A DNA stretch of 64,000 nt from Stammera capleta_AF (GCA_036689265.1 CP144777.1:124001-188000), one strand, 5' to 3'. Counted from the first letter of the stretch, positions 18,881 to 28,381 are shown. Numbers and translations are program-made. Notes: generated from the letters alone by a model not told the origin.

Positions 18881-21589
18881 ATGTTTAAAAGTTCAGAAGA
18901 AATACGTTTAATGTTTTTAGATTTTTTTAAATCTAAAGGTCATATCTTTTTTAAAAGTAGTTCTTTAATACCATCAAAATATGATGATTCTTTATTATTT
19001 ACTAATGCAGGTATGAATCAATTTAAGAATATATTTTTAGGGAAAGAAAAATCATTATATGATGAAATTGTTTCAGTTCAACGTTGTTTAAGAATTAGTG
19101 GGAAACATAATGATTTAGATAATGTTGGTTATACTTTAAGACATAATACTTTTTTTGAAATGATGGGTAATTTTAGTTTTGGATCTTATTATAAAGAAGA
19201 AGCAATAGTTTATGCTTGGGAATTATTGACTAATAAAAATTATTTTAATATACCTAAGGATAAATTAATTATTACAGTTCATATTTCTGATTTGGATTCA
19301 TATAATATTTGGAATAAAATTATTAATATTTCTAGAAAACGTATTTTTGTTTTTGGAAAATCTAATATATTGGATAATTTTATTTTTGATTCTGATAATT
19401 TTTGGAGAATGTCTAAATTTGGTTTATGTGGTCCTAGTACTGAAATATTATATGATTTTGGTAATGATAAAGAAATTATTGATTTATATAAAGATAAAGA
19501 TAGATATTTAGAAATATGGAATATAGTATTTATAGAATATGTTTATTCTAGAATGAATAAAATATATTCATTATCTAAGAAATATGTAGATACTGGTATG
19601 GGTTTGGAAAGAATTTGTATGGTTTTACAAAATGTAAAATCTAATTTTGAGATAGATATTTTTAAAAAAATAATGTTTTGTTTGGTGGAATTATTTGATA
19701 CTAAAATAACAGATTTAAATAGATATATATTTTATATTTTATCTGATCATATAAGATCTATAATATTTTTGATATTAGATGGTGTTAAACCATCTAATGA
19801 ATTTAGGGGTTATGTTTTAAGAAAATTAATAAGACGTTCTATAAATTGTATTAAGATATTGCAAATTAATGATTTTTTTTTGTTTAAATTGGTAAAACCA
19901 TTATCATATATTTTTTATTTCTATGATTTTGATATGGATAGTGATTTATTAACTTTCATTGAAAAAGTTATTTATAATGAAGAGTTGAAATTTTTAAAAA
20001 CTTTAGATAATAGTTTAAATTTATTGAAATATTATTTGGTAAAATCAATTGATAAAAAATATTTAAGTAGTAAAATTGTATTTTTGTTATATGATACTTA
20101 TGGTTTACCTTTATATTTGATTAGTGATTATTGTAAATATTATAAAGTAATGGTAAATCTAGATAAATTTAATAAAAGATTGTCTGTTCAGAAAAGAAGA
20201 TCTAGAATTTTTAGCAAATTTAATAATGTTAATAAAAATAATAATGTGTTTTTTAATATAAAAACTAGATTTTTTGGATATTATAATAATATTTGTGTAG
20301 CTAATATTGTTTTGATAGTTGTAAATAACAAAGTAGTTGATAAAGTTGATAATAGTTATAAAAATGTTTTTTTAATATTAAATAATACTGTATTTTTTCC
20401 AGAATCTGGTGGTCAAAAAGGAGATAAGGGTTATATTGTAAAGTTTGATAATAGTGTCAAGTTTATTGTTATTAATACCATGTTTATTAATAAAACAATT
20501 GTGCATTGTGGTTATGTTGAATATGGAATTTTAAAAAACAACGATTTTGTTGATGTTTTTTATGATGTTTTTTATAGACAAAGATTAACTTGTAATCATT
20601 CTGCTGTTCATTTATTAAATTCATCTGTTAAAAATATATTAAATTGTGATGTTGTTCAAAAAGGTTCTTGTATAAAAAGTGATATTATTTCTTTTAGTTT
20701 TATGTATGAAAAAGATTTGACTGAAGAAGATATTTGTAATATTGAATTGTTGGTAAATAATAAAATAAAAAATAATTTATTGATGTTTGAAAATTTAAAA
20801 AAAATACCATTGGGTTTTGTTGTTGATAAAAAATATAATTTTAATTTATCAGGTAATAATTATATAAGAATTATTGGATTTGGTGATTTTTCAGAAGAAT
20901 ATTGTTGTGGGACTCATGTTTATAGTACTTTAGATATTGGTTTTTTTTTAATTGTAAAGTTTTTTAATGTTTCTTCTGGTATTAAATGTATTAAAGCAGT
21001 AACTTATTATAAAGATGTGTTATATAATTTTATTTTTAAAAGTAAAATTATTAATAATTTAGGTAATATGTTATCATCAAGTAGTTCAAATATTTATGGT
21101 AAAGTGTTATCATTAGTTAATAAAAAAAAGAAATTAAAAAAAAAAACGAATGAATTAAAATCATTATATATTAATAGTATATTGAATTTTATAAATAATA
21201 ATGATATTTTTGTTTTAAAAAAAACTAAAATTTTAGTTAAAGAATTGTATTTATTAAATGTAGATAAAGAAATTATTTTTGTTTTGTTTAATAGAATGAA
21301 AAATATTTATAATTTATCTTTAATAATAATTACTGTTGTTTCTAACAATAAGAGGTATTTTTGGTTTTTTTTAAATAAAGAAAACATAAATATTAATTTA
21401 GATTTATTAATAAATGAAATTATTGGTTTTTTTTATGGAATTTTAAAATTAGATAATAATTTTTATTTTAGATATAAAGATTATTTTGTTTCTTTTTTTT
21501 TGATATTAAATAAAAATAATAATATTAAAGATTTTATTAATAAATTATTACAATTTATTAAAAATTATTTGTCTAATATTTATTTTTAG
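18881..21589 (+). CDS. alaS: Alanyl-tRNA synthetase
   Basis: Class II synthetase with its editing domain. Motif regions RCLRISGKHNDLDNVG and FFEMMGNFSFG lie near the N-terminus. The editing zinc site is present: H573 and H577 in CNHSAVHLL, then C676 and H679 in EYCCGTH. Length is 902 (E. coli 876), the extra residues being in low-complexity K/N/F stretches. A good Shine-Dalgarno AAGGGAAA precedes the ATG. It is followed by csrA, as in E. coli. Confidence 0.96.
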   Translation: MFKSSEEIRLMFLDFFKSKGHIFFKSSSLIPSKYDDSLLFTNAGMNQFKNIFLGKEKSLYDEIVSVQRCLRISGKHNDLDNVGYTLRHNTFFEMMGNFSFGSYYKEEAIVYAWELLTNKNYFNIPKDKLIITVHISDLDSYNIWNKIINISRKRIFVFGKSNILDNFIFDSDNFWRMSKFGLCGPSTEILYDFGNDKEIIDLYKDKDRYLEIWNIVFIEYVYSRMNKIYSLSKKYVDTGMGLERICMVLQNVKSNFEIDIFKKIMFCLVELFDTKITDLNRYIFYILSDHIRSIIFLILDGVKPSNEFRGYVLRKLIRRSINCIKILQINDFFLFKLVKPLSYIFYFYDFDMDSDLLTFIEKVIYNEELKFLKTLDNSLNLLKYYLVKSIDKKYLSSKIVFLLYDTYGLPLYLISDYCKYYKVMVNLDKFNKRLSVQKRRSRIFSKFNNVNKNNNVFFNIKTRFFGYYNNICVANIVLIVVNNKVVDKVDNSYKNVFLILNNTVFFPESGGQKGDKGYIVKFDNSVKFIVINTMFINKTIVHCGYVEYGILKNNDFVDVFYDVFYRQRLTCNHSAVHLLNSSVKNILNCDVVQKGSCIKSDIISFSFMYEKDLTEEDICNIELLVNNKIKNNLLMFENLKKIPLGFVVDKKYNFNLSGNNYIRIIGFGDFSEEYCCGTHVYSTLDIGFFLIVKFFNVSSGIKCIKAVTYYKDVLYNFIFKSKIINNLGNMLSSSSSNIYGKVLSLVNKKKKLKKKTNELKSLYINSILNFINNNDIFVLKKTKILVKELYLLNVDKEIIFVLFNRMKNIYNLSLIIITVVSNNKRYFWFFLNKENININLDLLINEIIGFFYGILKLDNNFYFRYKDYFVSFFLILNKNNNIKDFINKLLQFIKNYLSNIYF

Positions 21590-21674
21590 AAATATTTTAT
21601 GTATACTATTTAATATTTTTAATAAATAAGATTAATTGTTTTTTAATTTTAATTTTTAAGAAAAGGAGTAAATA

Positions 21675-21869
21675 ATGCTTATTCTAACTCGTAGAGTTGG
21701 TGAAACATTAGTTATTGGTGATAAAATTATTGTTACTGTTTTAGGTGTTAAAGGAAATCAGGTACGTATAGGTATTAATGCTCCTAAAGAAGTTTCTGTA
21801 CATAGAAAAGAAATTTATTTAAAAATTAAAAATAAAAGTAATAAATTATCTAAGAATAATGATTTTTAA
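21675..21869 (+). CDS. csrA: CsrA, carbon storage regulator
   Basis: Small dimeric RNA-binding protein that controls translation by masking GGA sites near ribosome binding sites. The 64 residues align with E. coli CsrA (61) without gaps through the core MLILTRRVGETLVIGD and the conserved R44-region HRKEIY. It has a strong AAAAGGAGT ribosome-binding site 4 bases before the ATG. It sits in the alaS-csrA-tRNA-Ser-tRNA-Arg order known from enterobacteria. Retention of a global post-transcriptional regulator in so small a genome is notable. Confidence 0.96.
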   Translation: MLILTRRVGETLVIGDKIIVTVLGVKGNQVRIGINAPKEVSVHRKEIYLKIKNKSNKLSKNNDF

Positions 21870-21909
21870 AATAAAATTATTAATTATTTGGTTTTAATTT
21901 TTATTTTTT

Positions 21910-21994
21910 GATGGAATGGCCGAGTGGTTTAAGGCGCTCCTCTGCTAAGGGAGTATGTATTTTTGCATCGTGGGTTCGAATCCCACTTTCATCG
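21910..21994 (+). tRNA. tRNA-Ser (anticodon GCU)
   Basis: Class II tRNA of 85 bases with a long variable arm. The acceptor pairs 21910-21916 with 21987-21993 (one G-U pair), the anticodon loop reads CTGCTAA, the T loop is TTCGAAT, and the discriminator is G. CCA is not encoded. It matches enterobacterial serV in type and position after csrA. Confidence 0.95.
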
Positions 21995-22015
21995 TTATAT
22001 TTATCTTAAGATTTT

Positions 22016-22089
22016 GCATCCGTAACTCAGTTGGATAGAGTAACCGGCTACGAACCGGTTTGTCGGGGGTTCGAATCCTCTCGGATGCT
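22016..22089 (+). tRNA. tRNA-Arg (anticodon ACG)
   Basis: 74-base tRNA with acceptor GCATCCG pairing perfectly with CGGATGC and anticodon loop CTACGAA. It is nearly identical to E. coli argV, which also follows serV. Reading CGN needs A34-to-inosine by TadA, not in this window. CCA is not encoded, and the discriminator is T, where E. coli tRNA-Arg has A. Confidence 0.95.
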
Positions 22090-22197
22090 TATTTATTTAT
22101 AAAAATGTTTTTATAATTTGATATAAGATAATACAATTATAAATATAAATATTTGTTATTTTTGTATTAAAAGTTTTAGTTTTAGAGGATAATAAAT

Positions 22198-22716
22198 ATG
22201 CCAGTTTTAGATAGTTTTTTAATAGATCATACTAAAATAAAATCTCCGTCTTTAAGGAAGTCAAAGGTAATAGTAACTCCCAAAAAAGATAAAATAACTA
22301 TTTTTGATTTTCGTTTTTGTTTACCAAATGTGGAAATTATGCCTTCAAAAGGAATACATACTTTAGAACATTTATTTTCTGAATTCATGAGAAGTTATAT
22401 TGATTTGGATGATAGCTTTTCTATGAGAAAAGTAGTTGATATATCACCTATGGGTTGTAAAACAGGTTTTTATATGATTATTATTGGTGATTTTATTTAT
22501 AAAGATTGCAAAATTATAGTAGATTATTGGAGAAAATCTATGTTAGATATTTTAAACTTCAATAAAGATGTTTTTGGAGCTAATATTTATCAATGTGGAT
22601 CATATAAATTTCATTCTTTAAGTGAAGCTAAAAAAATAGCTAGTAATATATTAAGTAAAAAAATTATTATATTAAATAATAATGATTTATATTTGAATTT
22701 AAGTTTAATAAGTTGA
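22198..22716 (+). CDS. luxS: LuxS, S-ribosylhomocysteine lyase
   Basis: Fe/Zn enzyme converting S-ribosylhomocysteine to homocysteine and DPD, the AI-2 precursor. The 172 residues (E. coli 171) keep the metal ligands H54 and H58 in HTLEHLF and the later Cys in YQCGSY, plus RFCLPN with the catalytic C41 and the SPMGCKTGFYM block. A TAGAGGATAA ribosome-binding site precedes ATG. Position after the tRNA-Ser/tRNA-Arg pair is close to E. coli, where gshA and others lie between. With MtnN it forms a complete S-adenosylhomocysteine recycling route. Confidence 0.96.
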   Translation: MPVLDSFLIDHTKIKSPSLRKSKVIVTPKKDKITIFDFRFCLPNVEIMPSKGIHTLEHLFSEFMRSYIDLDDSFSMRKVVDISPMGCKTGFYMIIIGDFIYKDCKIIVDYWRKSMLDILNFNKDVFGANIYQCGSYKFHSLSEAKKIASNILSKKIIILNNNDLYLNLSLIS

Positions 22717-22728
22717 TTTTTTTTTTAT

Positions 22729-23928
22729 TTAAAATTTAAATACTATTCCTAAAAGTATTTTATTATTATTATTTAAAGTATTTAATTTATTTGGTATTTT
22801 ATTTGGTATTTTATTTATTTTATAATTAATATATGTATAAAGAGATTTATTTATTTTTAATACTGCTCCTATATTGAAAAATTTTTCTATTTCCATTTTT
22901 ATTGGAGTGTATTTATTTTTATCTATTTTGTTTTGTTCTATATTGTCAGCTGATGTTTCTACATATTTTATAATTGGTGTTAATATAGAATTAAAATTGT
23001 ATTTTACTATTAAACTTATGTTTTCGCTATTTTTAGCGAATCCGTATTTATTTAAGTATATATTATCATATGGCACGAATATAGTGTTATTTATAGGAGT
23101 TAAATTATATCCTTTTGAATAAGTTGATGCTATATATAAATTTTTAAATTTGTATCTTATTCCTGTTGACCAAGCATTATTTTTTATGTTTTTATTGCCA
23201 TAAAAAATATTAAATTTGTTTATTTTATTTATTTGATCATAATCATATTTTTGGGAAGCATATGATGTTACTATTTTAAAATTGTATGGTGTATTAAATG
23301 TATATGTAATTCCCCATCCTTGTCCTGTTGATTTTAATATTGCATTTAAAGTATTTCCTTTATTATTTTTACCATATAATTGAAGATTTAATTTTATATT
23401 TTTTAGTATTTTATTTTTTTTTAAATAAAATATTTTTTTGTATGTAAGTACATTATTTCCAGAATTTGTTATGGAGTTAGAATTTATGAATTTACTTTTT
23501 GTTGTTGGAAAAATATTAGTTAATTTCAATGTATTGTATATTGCTTCATAGTTTTTACCGTAGCTTATAGATCCAATATTTTTGTGTTTTATACCTACAT
23601 AAGATATTATCGCATCATCAATATCGTTTAGTACGATATCTGAATTTTTTTTAAATATTTCTGTTTTATTAATTTTTAATATTTGCGACCATTTTGCGAA
23701 TGTTTTTATATTGTTTATTTCTTTTGTTTTTCCATATATTGTTAATAATATTTTTGAGTAATCAATATTATCATGGATTAAATCTGTTGATTTATTTATT
23801 GACTTTATTTCTCCATATAAATTTATGATTGTGAATTTGTTATTTATTAAATTTGCAGAATTAATTATATTGATTTTATTTATTATTATTATAGTAATGA
23901 ATATTAAAATTTTTTTTAATATGTTCAT
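22729..23928 (-). CDS. ompF: OmpF/OmpC-type general porin
   Basis: Outer-membrane beta-barrel for passive uptake of small solutes. The 399 residues begin with a hydrophobic signal peptide (about 1-24, cleavage likely after NSA) and end in phenylalanine (GIVFKF), the usual porin C-terminus. Segments such as NLYGEIK, FAKWSQI, SYVGIKHKNIGSISYGKNY and GQGWGITYTFN align with enterobacterial porin strands. It lies beside asnS, the E. coli ompF neighbourhood, hence the symbol. It is longer than OmpF (362) because K/N-rich loops are expanded. Barrel architecture is inferred. Confidence 0.85.
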   Translation of the reverse strand: MNILKKILIFITIIIINKINIINSANLINNKFTIINLYGEIKSINKSTDLIHDNIDYSKILLTIYGKTKEINNIKTFAKWSQILKINKTEIFKKNSDIVLNDIDDAIISYVGIKHKNIGSISYGKNYEAIYNTLKLTNIFPTTKSKFINSNSITNSGNNVLTYKKIFYLKKNKILKNIKLNLQLYGKNNKGNTLNAILKSTGQGWGITYTFNTPYNFKIVTSYASQKYDYDQINKINKFNIFYGNKNIKNNAWSTGIRYKFKNLYIASTYSKGYNLTPINNTIFVPYDNIYLNKYGFAKNSENISLIVKYNFNSILTPIIKYVETSADNIEQNKIDKNKYTPIKMEIEKFFNIGAVLKINKSLYTYINYKINKIPNKIPNKLNTLNNNNKILLGIVFKF

Positions 23929-24019
23929 ATTTTATTTGTTTAAATATTTTATTAAAATTAATGAATTTATTTTATTAAATATATGTATATTATTTTTATG
24001 TGAAATATATTTTTTAAAT

Positions 24020-25384
24020 TTAAAATTTTATATAATTATGATACCTTGGAAAAGGAATTATGTCTCTTATGTTTTTTGTATTTGTTATGTACATTAATAA
24101 TCTTTCAAAACCTAATCCGAATCCTGAATGTGGTATAGTTCCATATTTTCTTAGTTCTCTATACCACCAATATTTTTTTTTTTCCAGATTTTTTTCTTTA
24201 ATGTTTTTATCTAGTTTTTTTATGTTATTTTCTCTTTCTGAACCACCTATAATTTCTCCAATTATTGGAAAAATTATATCCATTGATGAAACTGTTTTTT
24301 TGTCTTTATTTGTTTTCATATAAAATGCTTTATTTTTTTTTGGTGAATTTTTTATTATTATTGGTAATTTAAAATATTTTTCTGTTAAGTATTTTTCATG
24401 TTCTGATGATATATCTATCCCCCATTTTATGTTATTAGTAAATTTTTTTTCCTTTTGTTTTAGTATTTTAATTATTTCTTTATAATTTATTTCTATGAAT
24501 TCTTTTTTTATTATTTTTTTTATATTATTGTATATGTTATTTTTGTTTTGTTTTTTATTTAATAAGAAGTTTATTTCTTTATAGTTGTATTTTAATATTT
24601 TTTTTAAACAAAAGGATAACATTTCTTTTGATAAATTTATTATTTTGTTTAGTTTACCAAATGCTATTTCTGTTTCTAACATCCAAAATTCTGCTAGATG
24701 TTTTTTTGTATTAGATTTTTCTGCTCTAAATACTGGTCCAAAATTATAAACTTTTGATAATGCACATGCATATGATTCTAAATTTAGTTGGCCTGATACA
24801 GTTAAAAATGGTTTTTCTTTAAAAAAAAAATTATTATTTTTTAATTTGAACATTTCACTATAACCTTCTGTATCTATAGATGTTATTATTGGTGTAGGTA
24901 TCCAATAAAAATTTTTTTTATAAAAAAAAGTATGAATATTATGTATTAACGTATTTCTTATTTTACTTATTGCTTTTATTATTTTTGTTCTAGGTCTTAA
25001 ATGTGATACTTGTCTTAAATATTTTAATGTATGATATTTAGGTGATATAGGATAAGTTTTTGGATTTTTTATTTTTCCTAATATAGTTATATTTTTTGCA
25101 TAAATTTCTTGTTTTTTATATTTTTTGTTGAATTTTATTTTTCCATTTATTATAACTGAACATCCACTTGTTAAATTATTTAATGTTTTTTTGTGTTTTT
25201 TTTGTGTATTTTTTTTAATGGTTATTTGTTTGTGATTTATTGATGAACCATCATATATATCTATGAAAGATATTCCTTTTTTTGTATTTCTTTTTGTTTT
25301 AACCCATCCTTTTATTTTTATGTTTTTTTTTTTATATTTTTTTGTAATATTTTTATTTTTTTTATTTTCATTATTTTTTTTCAT
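24020..25384 (-). CDS. asnS: Asparaginyl-tRNA synthetase
   Basis: Class IIb synthetase with an N-terminal OB fold (IKIKGWVKTKRNTKKGISFIDIYDGS) and a C-terminal catalytic core (HLAEFWMLETEIAF, GGSERE, then GFGLGFERLLMYITN motif 3 and IRDIIPFPR at the end). Length 454 (E. coli 466). It is extremely lysine- and asparagine-rich, as are all minus-strand genes of the left part. Upstream of the porin gene in the same orientation, as in E. coli asnS-ompF. Confidence 0.96.
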   Translation of the reverse strand: MKKNNENKKNKNITKKYKKKNIKIKGWVKTKRNTKKGISFIDIYDGSSINHKQITIKKNTQKKHKKTLNNLTSGCSVIINGKIKFNKKYKKQEIYAKNITILGKIKNPKTYPISPKYHTLKYLRQVSHLRPRTKIIKAISKIRNTLIHNIHTFFYKKNFYWIPTPIITSIDTEGYSEMFKLKNNNFFFKEKPFLTVSGQLNLESYACALSKVYNFGPVFRAEKSNTKKHLAEFWMLETEIAFGKLNKIINLSKEMLSFCLKKILKYNYKEINFLLNKKQNKNNIYNNIKKIIKKEFIEINYKEIIKILKQKEKKFTNNIKWGIDISSEHEKYLTEKYFKLPIIIKNSPKKNKAFYMKTNKDKKTVSSMDIIFPIIGEIIGGSERENNIKKLDKNIKEKNLEKKKYWWYRELRKYGTIPHSGFGLGFERLLMYITNTKNIRDIIPFPRYHNYIKF

Positions 25385-25398
25385 ATTTTATTGTTTTT

Positions 25399-26088
25399 TT
25401 ATTTTTTTTTAAATATTTTTTGTTTGTTTATAAAATTTAAATATTTTATGTGTGTTTTTTTTTCTTTTTTATTAGCAAATAATATTTTTGTGTTTTTTTT
25501 TGTGTTTTTTTGTATTTTTTTTATTTTTTTATCATTGAAATTAATATTTATTTGTTTTTTTGTCATATTTAAGAATATTAAAGCTAATAATTTTGCATCA
25601 ATTAAAGCACCATGTTTTTCTCTTGTAAAAGAATTTATTTTATATCTTTCTTTTAATGAATTTAAATCATTTTTTTTTCCTGGAAACATTTTTCTTGCAA
25701 TTGATAATGTATCTGTTATTTGACATATGTTTTTTATTTTTATTATATTGTGTTTTATTGTTTTTAATTCATTTTCTATAAAACTGATATCAAATGAAGC
25801 ATTATGAATTATTAATTCTGAATTTTTAATATAATTTATTAGTTTATTTGATATTTCATTAAATGTAGGTTTATTAATTAAAAAACTATTTTTTATTCCA
25901 TGTATTTTATATGCTTTTTTATCTATTTTTCGTTTTGGATTTATGTAATAATGAAAAATATTGTTTGTTATTTTTCTGTTTTTAATTTCTATTGCCCCTA
26001 TTTCTATTATTTTATGACCAATATAGTGTTGATCTATTAAATTTATTCCAGTTGTTTCTAAATCTAATACTATTTGTTTTTTTTTCAT
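25399..26088 (-). CDS. dnaQ: DNA polymerase III epsilon subunit (3'-5' proofreading exonuclease)
   Basis: DEDDh exonuclease. Exo I VLDLETTGIN carries the first Asp and Glu, Exo II HNASFDISFIENEL carries the second Asp, and Exo III HGALIDAKLLA has the His and last Asp, so the active site is intact. The C-terminal segment that tethers to polymerase alpha is short and K/N-rich (229 residues against 243). It is divergent from rnhA, exactly as in E. coli. Confidence 0.95.
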   Translation of the reverse strand: MKKKQIVLDLETTGINLIDQHYIGHKIIEIGAIEIKNRKITNNIFHYYINPKRKIDKKAYKIHGIKNSFLINKPTFNEISNKLINYIKNSELIIHNASFDISFIENELKTIKHNIIKIKNICQITDTLSIARKMFPGKKNDLNSLKERYKINSFTREKHGALIDAKLLALIFLNMTKKQININFNDKKIKKIQKNTKKNTKILFANKKEKKTHIKYLNFINKQKIFKKK

Positions 26089-26153
26089 ATTTTTTGTACA
26101 TTATATATTATAATATGTGTTATTATTAATTAATTAATTTTAATTTTAAAATT

Positions 26154-26651
26154 ATGTTAAATATTGTAGAAATATATACAGATGGTTCATGTATTTATAA
26201 TCCTGGACCAGGTGGATGTGCAGCTATAGTGAAATTTCATGATTCTGATAAAAAAAAAGTTATAAGTTATGGTTTTTATTATACCACTAATAACAGAATG
26301 GAGTTAATGGCTGCAATATTATCATTACAGTATTTATTACATTTTTTTGATGTGGATTTGATAAATTTATTCACTGACAGTAATTATTTGTTTTCTGGTA
26401 TTAATTTTTGGATGTGTTTTTGGAAAAAAAATAATTGGAAAAATGCAAATAATAAATTAATTAAAAATATTGATTTGTGGTCAAAATTAGATAGTTTGTT
26501 TTTTTTTTATAAAAGTAAGATAAGAATTCATTTAATAAAAAGTCATAATGGTAATTTTTATAATGAAGAATGTGATAAAATAGCTTTTTTATCTGCAAAA
26601 AAACCTTTTTTAAATGATTTATTTTATATAAAAAATGTTAATTTAAAGTAA
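26154..26651 (+). CDS. rnhA: Ribonuclease HI
   Basis: Degrades RNA in RNA:DNA hybrids. The active site residues are visible in YTDGSCIYNPGPGG (first Asp), NNRMELMA (Glu), LFTDSNYL (second Asp) and NEECDKIA (last Asp). Length 165 (E. coli 155), with about ten extra C-terminal residues. Divergently paired with dnaQ; the 65-base spacer must hold both promoters. Confidence 0.95.
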   Translation: MLNIVEIYTDGSCIYNPGPGGCAAIVKFHDSDKKKVISYGFYYTTNNRMELMAAILSLQYLLHFFDVDLINLFTDSNYLFSGINFWMCFWKKNNWKNANNKLIKNIDLWSKLDSLFFFYKSKIRIHLIKSHNGNFYNEECDKIAFLSAKKPFLNDLFYIKNVNLK

Positions 26652-26738
26652 ATAATAAGATTTTTAATTTTTTTTAATTATGTATTAATTGTTTTATGTT
26701 TTTATATATTTTTAAAATTTTAATAATGTTGGAGATTT

Positions 26739-27749
26739 ATGTCTATAAATATAGGTATTAATGGATTTGGAAGAATAGGTAGATTAATTTTTAGAAATTC
26801 TTATTTTAGAGATGATATAAATATAGTTTCTATAAATGATTTAATAGATGTTAATTATATTGCTTATATGTTAAGGTATGATTCCACTCATGGTAAATTT
26901 GATGGTGGAGAAATAAATGTAAAGGATAATAGTTTATATGTAAATGATAAAAGGATTTTTGTTACATCTTACAAAAATCCTGTAGATATTCCATGGGATA
27001 AATTTGGTGTAGATATAGTTATAGAGTCAACCGGTTTATTTTTAACAAAAAAATTACTTTCTGGTCATTTAAAAAAAAATACAAAATATGTTATTTTAAC
27101 AGCTCCATCAAAGGATAAGGATGTTCCTATGTTTGTAATGGGTGTTAATCATTTTAATTATGATGGACAATATATAATTTCAAATGCATCTTGCACTACA
27201 AATTGTTTGGCACCTTTATTAAAGGTAATACATGATAATTTTGGTGTTATTGAGGCATTTATGACTACTATACATGCTTCAACGGCAACTCAAAAAGTTG
27301 TTGATGGAATTTCTTTGAAAGATTGGAGGGGTGGTAGAAGTGTTTTTCAGAATATTATTCCTTCTACAACTGGTGCTGCTGATGCTATAGGTTTGATTAT
27401 ACCTGAATTAAAAAATAAAATAACTGGAATGGCTTTTAGAGTTCCTACATCAAATGTGTCTGTTATTGATGTTGTTATAAAATTGAATAAAAAAGGAACA
27501 TTAGATAAATTAAGTAATTTAATTAAAGATGCATCTAATACTTATTTGAATGGTATTTTAGGATATATAGATGATTATGTAGTATCTTCTGATTTTAATG
27601 GCGTTAGATTAACATCTATTTTTGATAAAAAGGCATCTATGTTTTTAAATAGTAATTTTGTTAAAGTTGTTGCTTGGTATGATAATGAAACTGGATATTC
27701 TGATAAAGTATTAGATTTAGCTTCTTACATATATTATTATAACAATTAA
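26739..27749 (+). CDS. gapA: Glyceraldehyde-3-phosphate dehydrogenase
   Basis: NAD-dependent glycolytic enzyme. INGFGRIGRL is the NAD-binding loop, SNASCTTNCLAP holds the catalytic Cys, and TIHASTATQKVVDG, TGAADAIG and WYDNETGYS are typical. Length 336 (E. coli 331). A GGAG ribosome-binding site lies before ATG. It is among the best conserved proteins of the window. With Eno and PykF it shows that lower glycolysis is kept. Confidence 0.97.
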   Translation: MSINIGINGFGRIGRLIFRNSYFRDDINIVSINDLIDVNYIAYMLRYDSTHGKFDGGEINVKDNSLYVNDKRIFVTSYKNPVDIPWDKFGVDIVIESTGLFLTKKLLSGHLKKNTKYVILTAPSKDKDVPMFVMGVNHFNYDGQYIISNASCTTNCLAPLLKVIHDNFGVIEAFMTTIHASTATQKVVDGISLKDWRGGRSVFQNIIPSTTGAADAIGLIIPELKNKITGMAFRVPTSNVSVIDVVIKLNKKGTLDKLSNLIKDASNTYLNGILGYIDDYVVSSDFNGVRLTSIFDKKASMFLNSNFVKVVAWYDNETGYSDKVLDLASYIYYYNN

Positions 27750-27788
27750 ATTATATTTTTAACAATAATTAAGATTTATTTAAAAAAT

Positions 27789-27817
27789 TTGTTTTTTAAT
27801 TTTAAATAATGTATACT
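27789..27817 (+). promoter_or_regulatory. Putative sigma-70 promoter of the cold-shock gene
   Basis: TTGTTT at 27789-27794 and TATACT at 27812-27817 are separated by 17 bases, a textbook spacing, and stand out because the -10 contains a C. Transcription from here would give an 80-90 base leader before the cold-shock gene, as expected for csp mRNAs with structured leaders. In such AT-rich DNA promoter-like matches are common. Confidence 0.4.
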
Positions 27818-27906
27818 AAAAAAAATACATAGATAGTTTTTATTTAAATGTCTATAATTTTATATATTTTTATGATAGTAAACTTAGAAGAATTAGGGTT
27901 AAAATA

Positions 27907-28116
27907 ATGTCAAGAGTAAAAGGTAGTGTTAAATGGTTTAATGAATCTAAAGGCTTTGGTTTTATTACTCCAGTTGATAGTGACAAAGATGTATTTGTTC
28001 ATTTTTCTGCAATACAAAGCAGTGGTTTTAAAACTTTAACTGAAGGTCAGTCAGTAGAATTTGAGATAACTGATGGAGCTAAAGGTCCTTCTGCTATTAA
28101 TGTTGTTCCTTTATAA
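27907..28116 (+). CDS. cspC: CspC/CspE-type cold-shock RNA chaperone
   Basis: A 69-residue cold-shock domain protein with both RNA-binding motifs intact: KGFGFITP (RNP1) and DVFVHFSAI (RNP2), preceded by KWFNES. It is close in sequence to E. coli CspE and CspC; the C-terminus (GAKGPSAINVVPL) is more like CspE, while location near aspS/ruvC/gapA-type genes fits CspC, so the paralogue is not certain. Codon and amino-acid content is less AT-driven than neighbours, showing strong selection. It is the last gene before the palindrome and gap. Confidence 0.93.
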   Translation: MSRVKGSVKWFNESKGFGFITPVDSDKDVFVHFSAIQSSGFKTLTEGQSVEFEITDGAKGPSAINVVPL

Positions 28117-28150
28117 AAAATAAGGGGTTTTGTTTATTTTAATGTTTAAT

Positions 28151-28169
28151 TTTTAAGAATTCCTTAAAA
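28151..28169 (+). terminator. Weak hairpin after the cold-shock gene
   Basis: TTTTAAG (28151-28157) pairs with CTTAAAA (28163-28169) across a 5-base loop, 35 bases after the cspC stop. It is not followed by a clean T-run, so it is at best a weak terminator or processing hairpin. Confidence 0.25.
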
Positions 28170-28233
28170 TAAGATATTTTAAAAAAGACAATCTATTTAA
28201 GTAAAGTTTTTATAATTAATGAATTATTTAAAT

Positions 28234-28381
28234 CTTTTGTCACTTTGTTTAATTAAAAGTTTAAATTAAAGTAAAGGGGCAATAGCTTTTAAATAGTTCA
28301 TTTTTTTAAAAAAATGAACTATTTAAAAGCTATTGCCCCTTTACTTTAATTTAAACTTTTAATTAAACAAAGTGACAAAAG
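28234..28381. repeat. Perfect 148-bp palindrome (two 74-bp arms, no spacer) abutting the N gap
   Basis: Bases 28234-28307 are the exact reverse complement of 28308-28381, with the centre between seven T and seven A. The right arm ends at the last base before the Ns. The arms contain a GC-richer core (AGGGGCAATAGC), unusual for a spacer here. No ORF is inside. It lies between convergent cspC and ruvC. It may be a fold-back assembly artefact at a contig end, or a true palindrome that caused the assembly break. Confidence 0.9.

Noticed and set aside
28234..28381. Palindrome as a rho-independent terminator or a dif/Ter site
   Set aside because: Arms are far too long with no loop or T-run, and I see no resemblance to the enterobacterial dif or Ter consensus.
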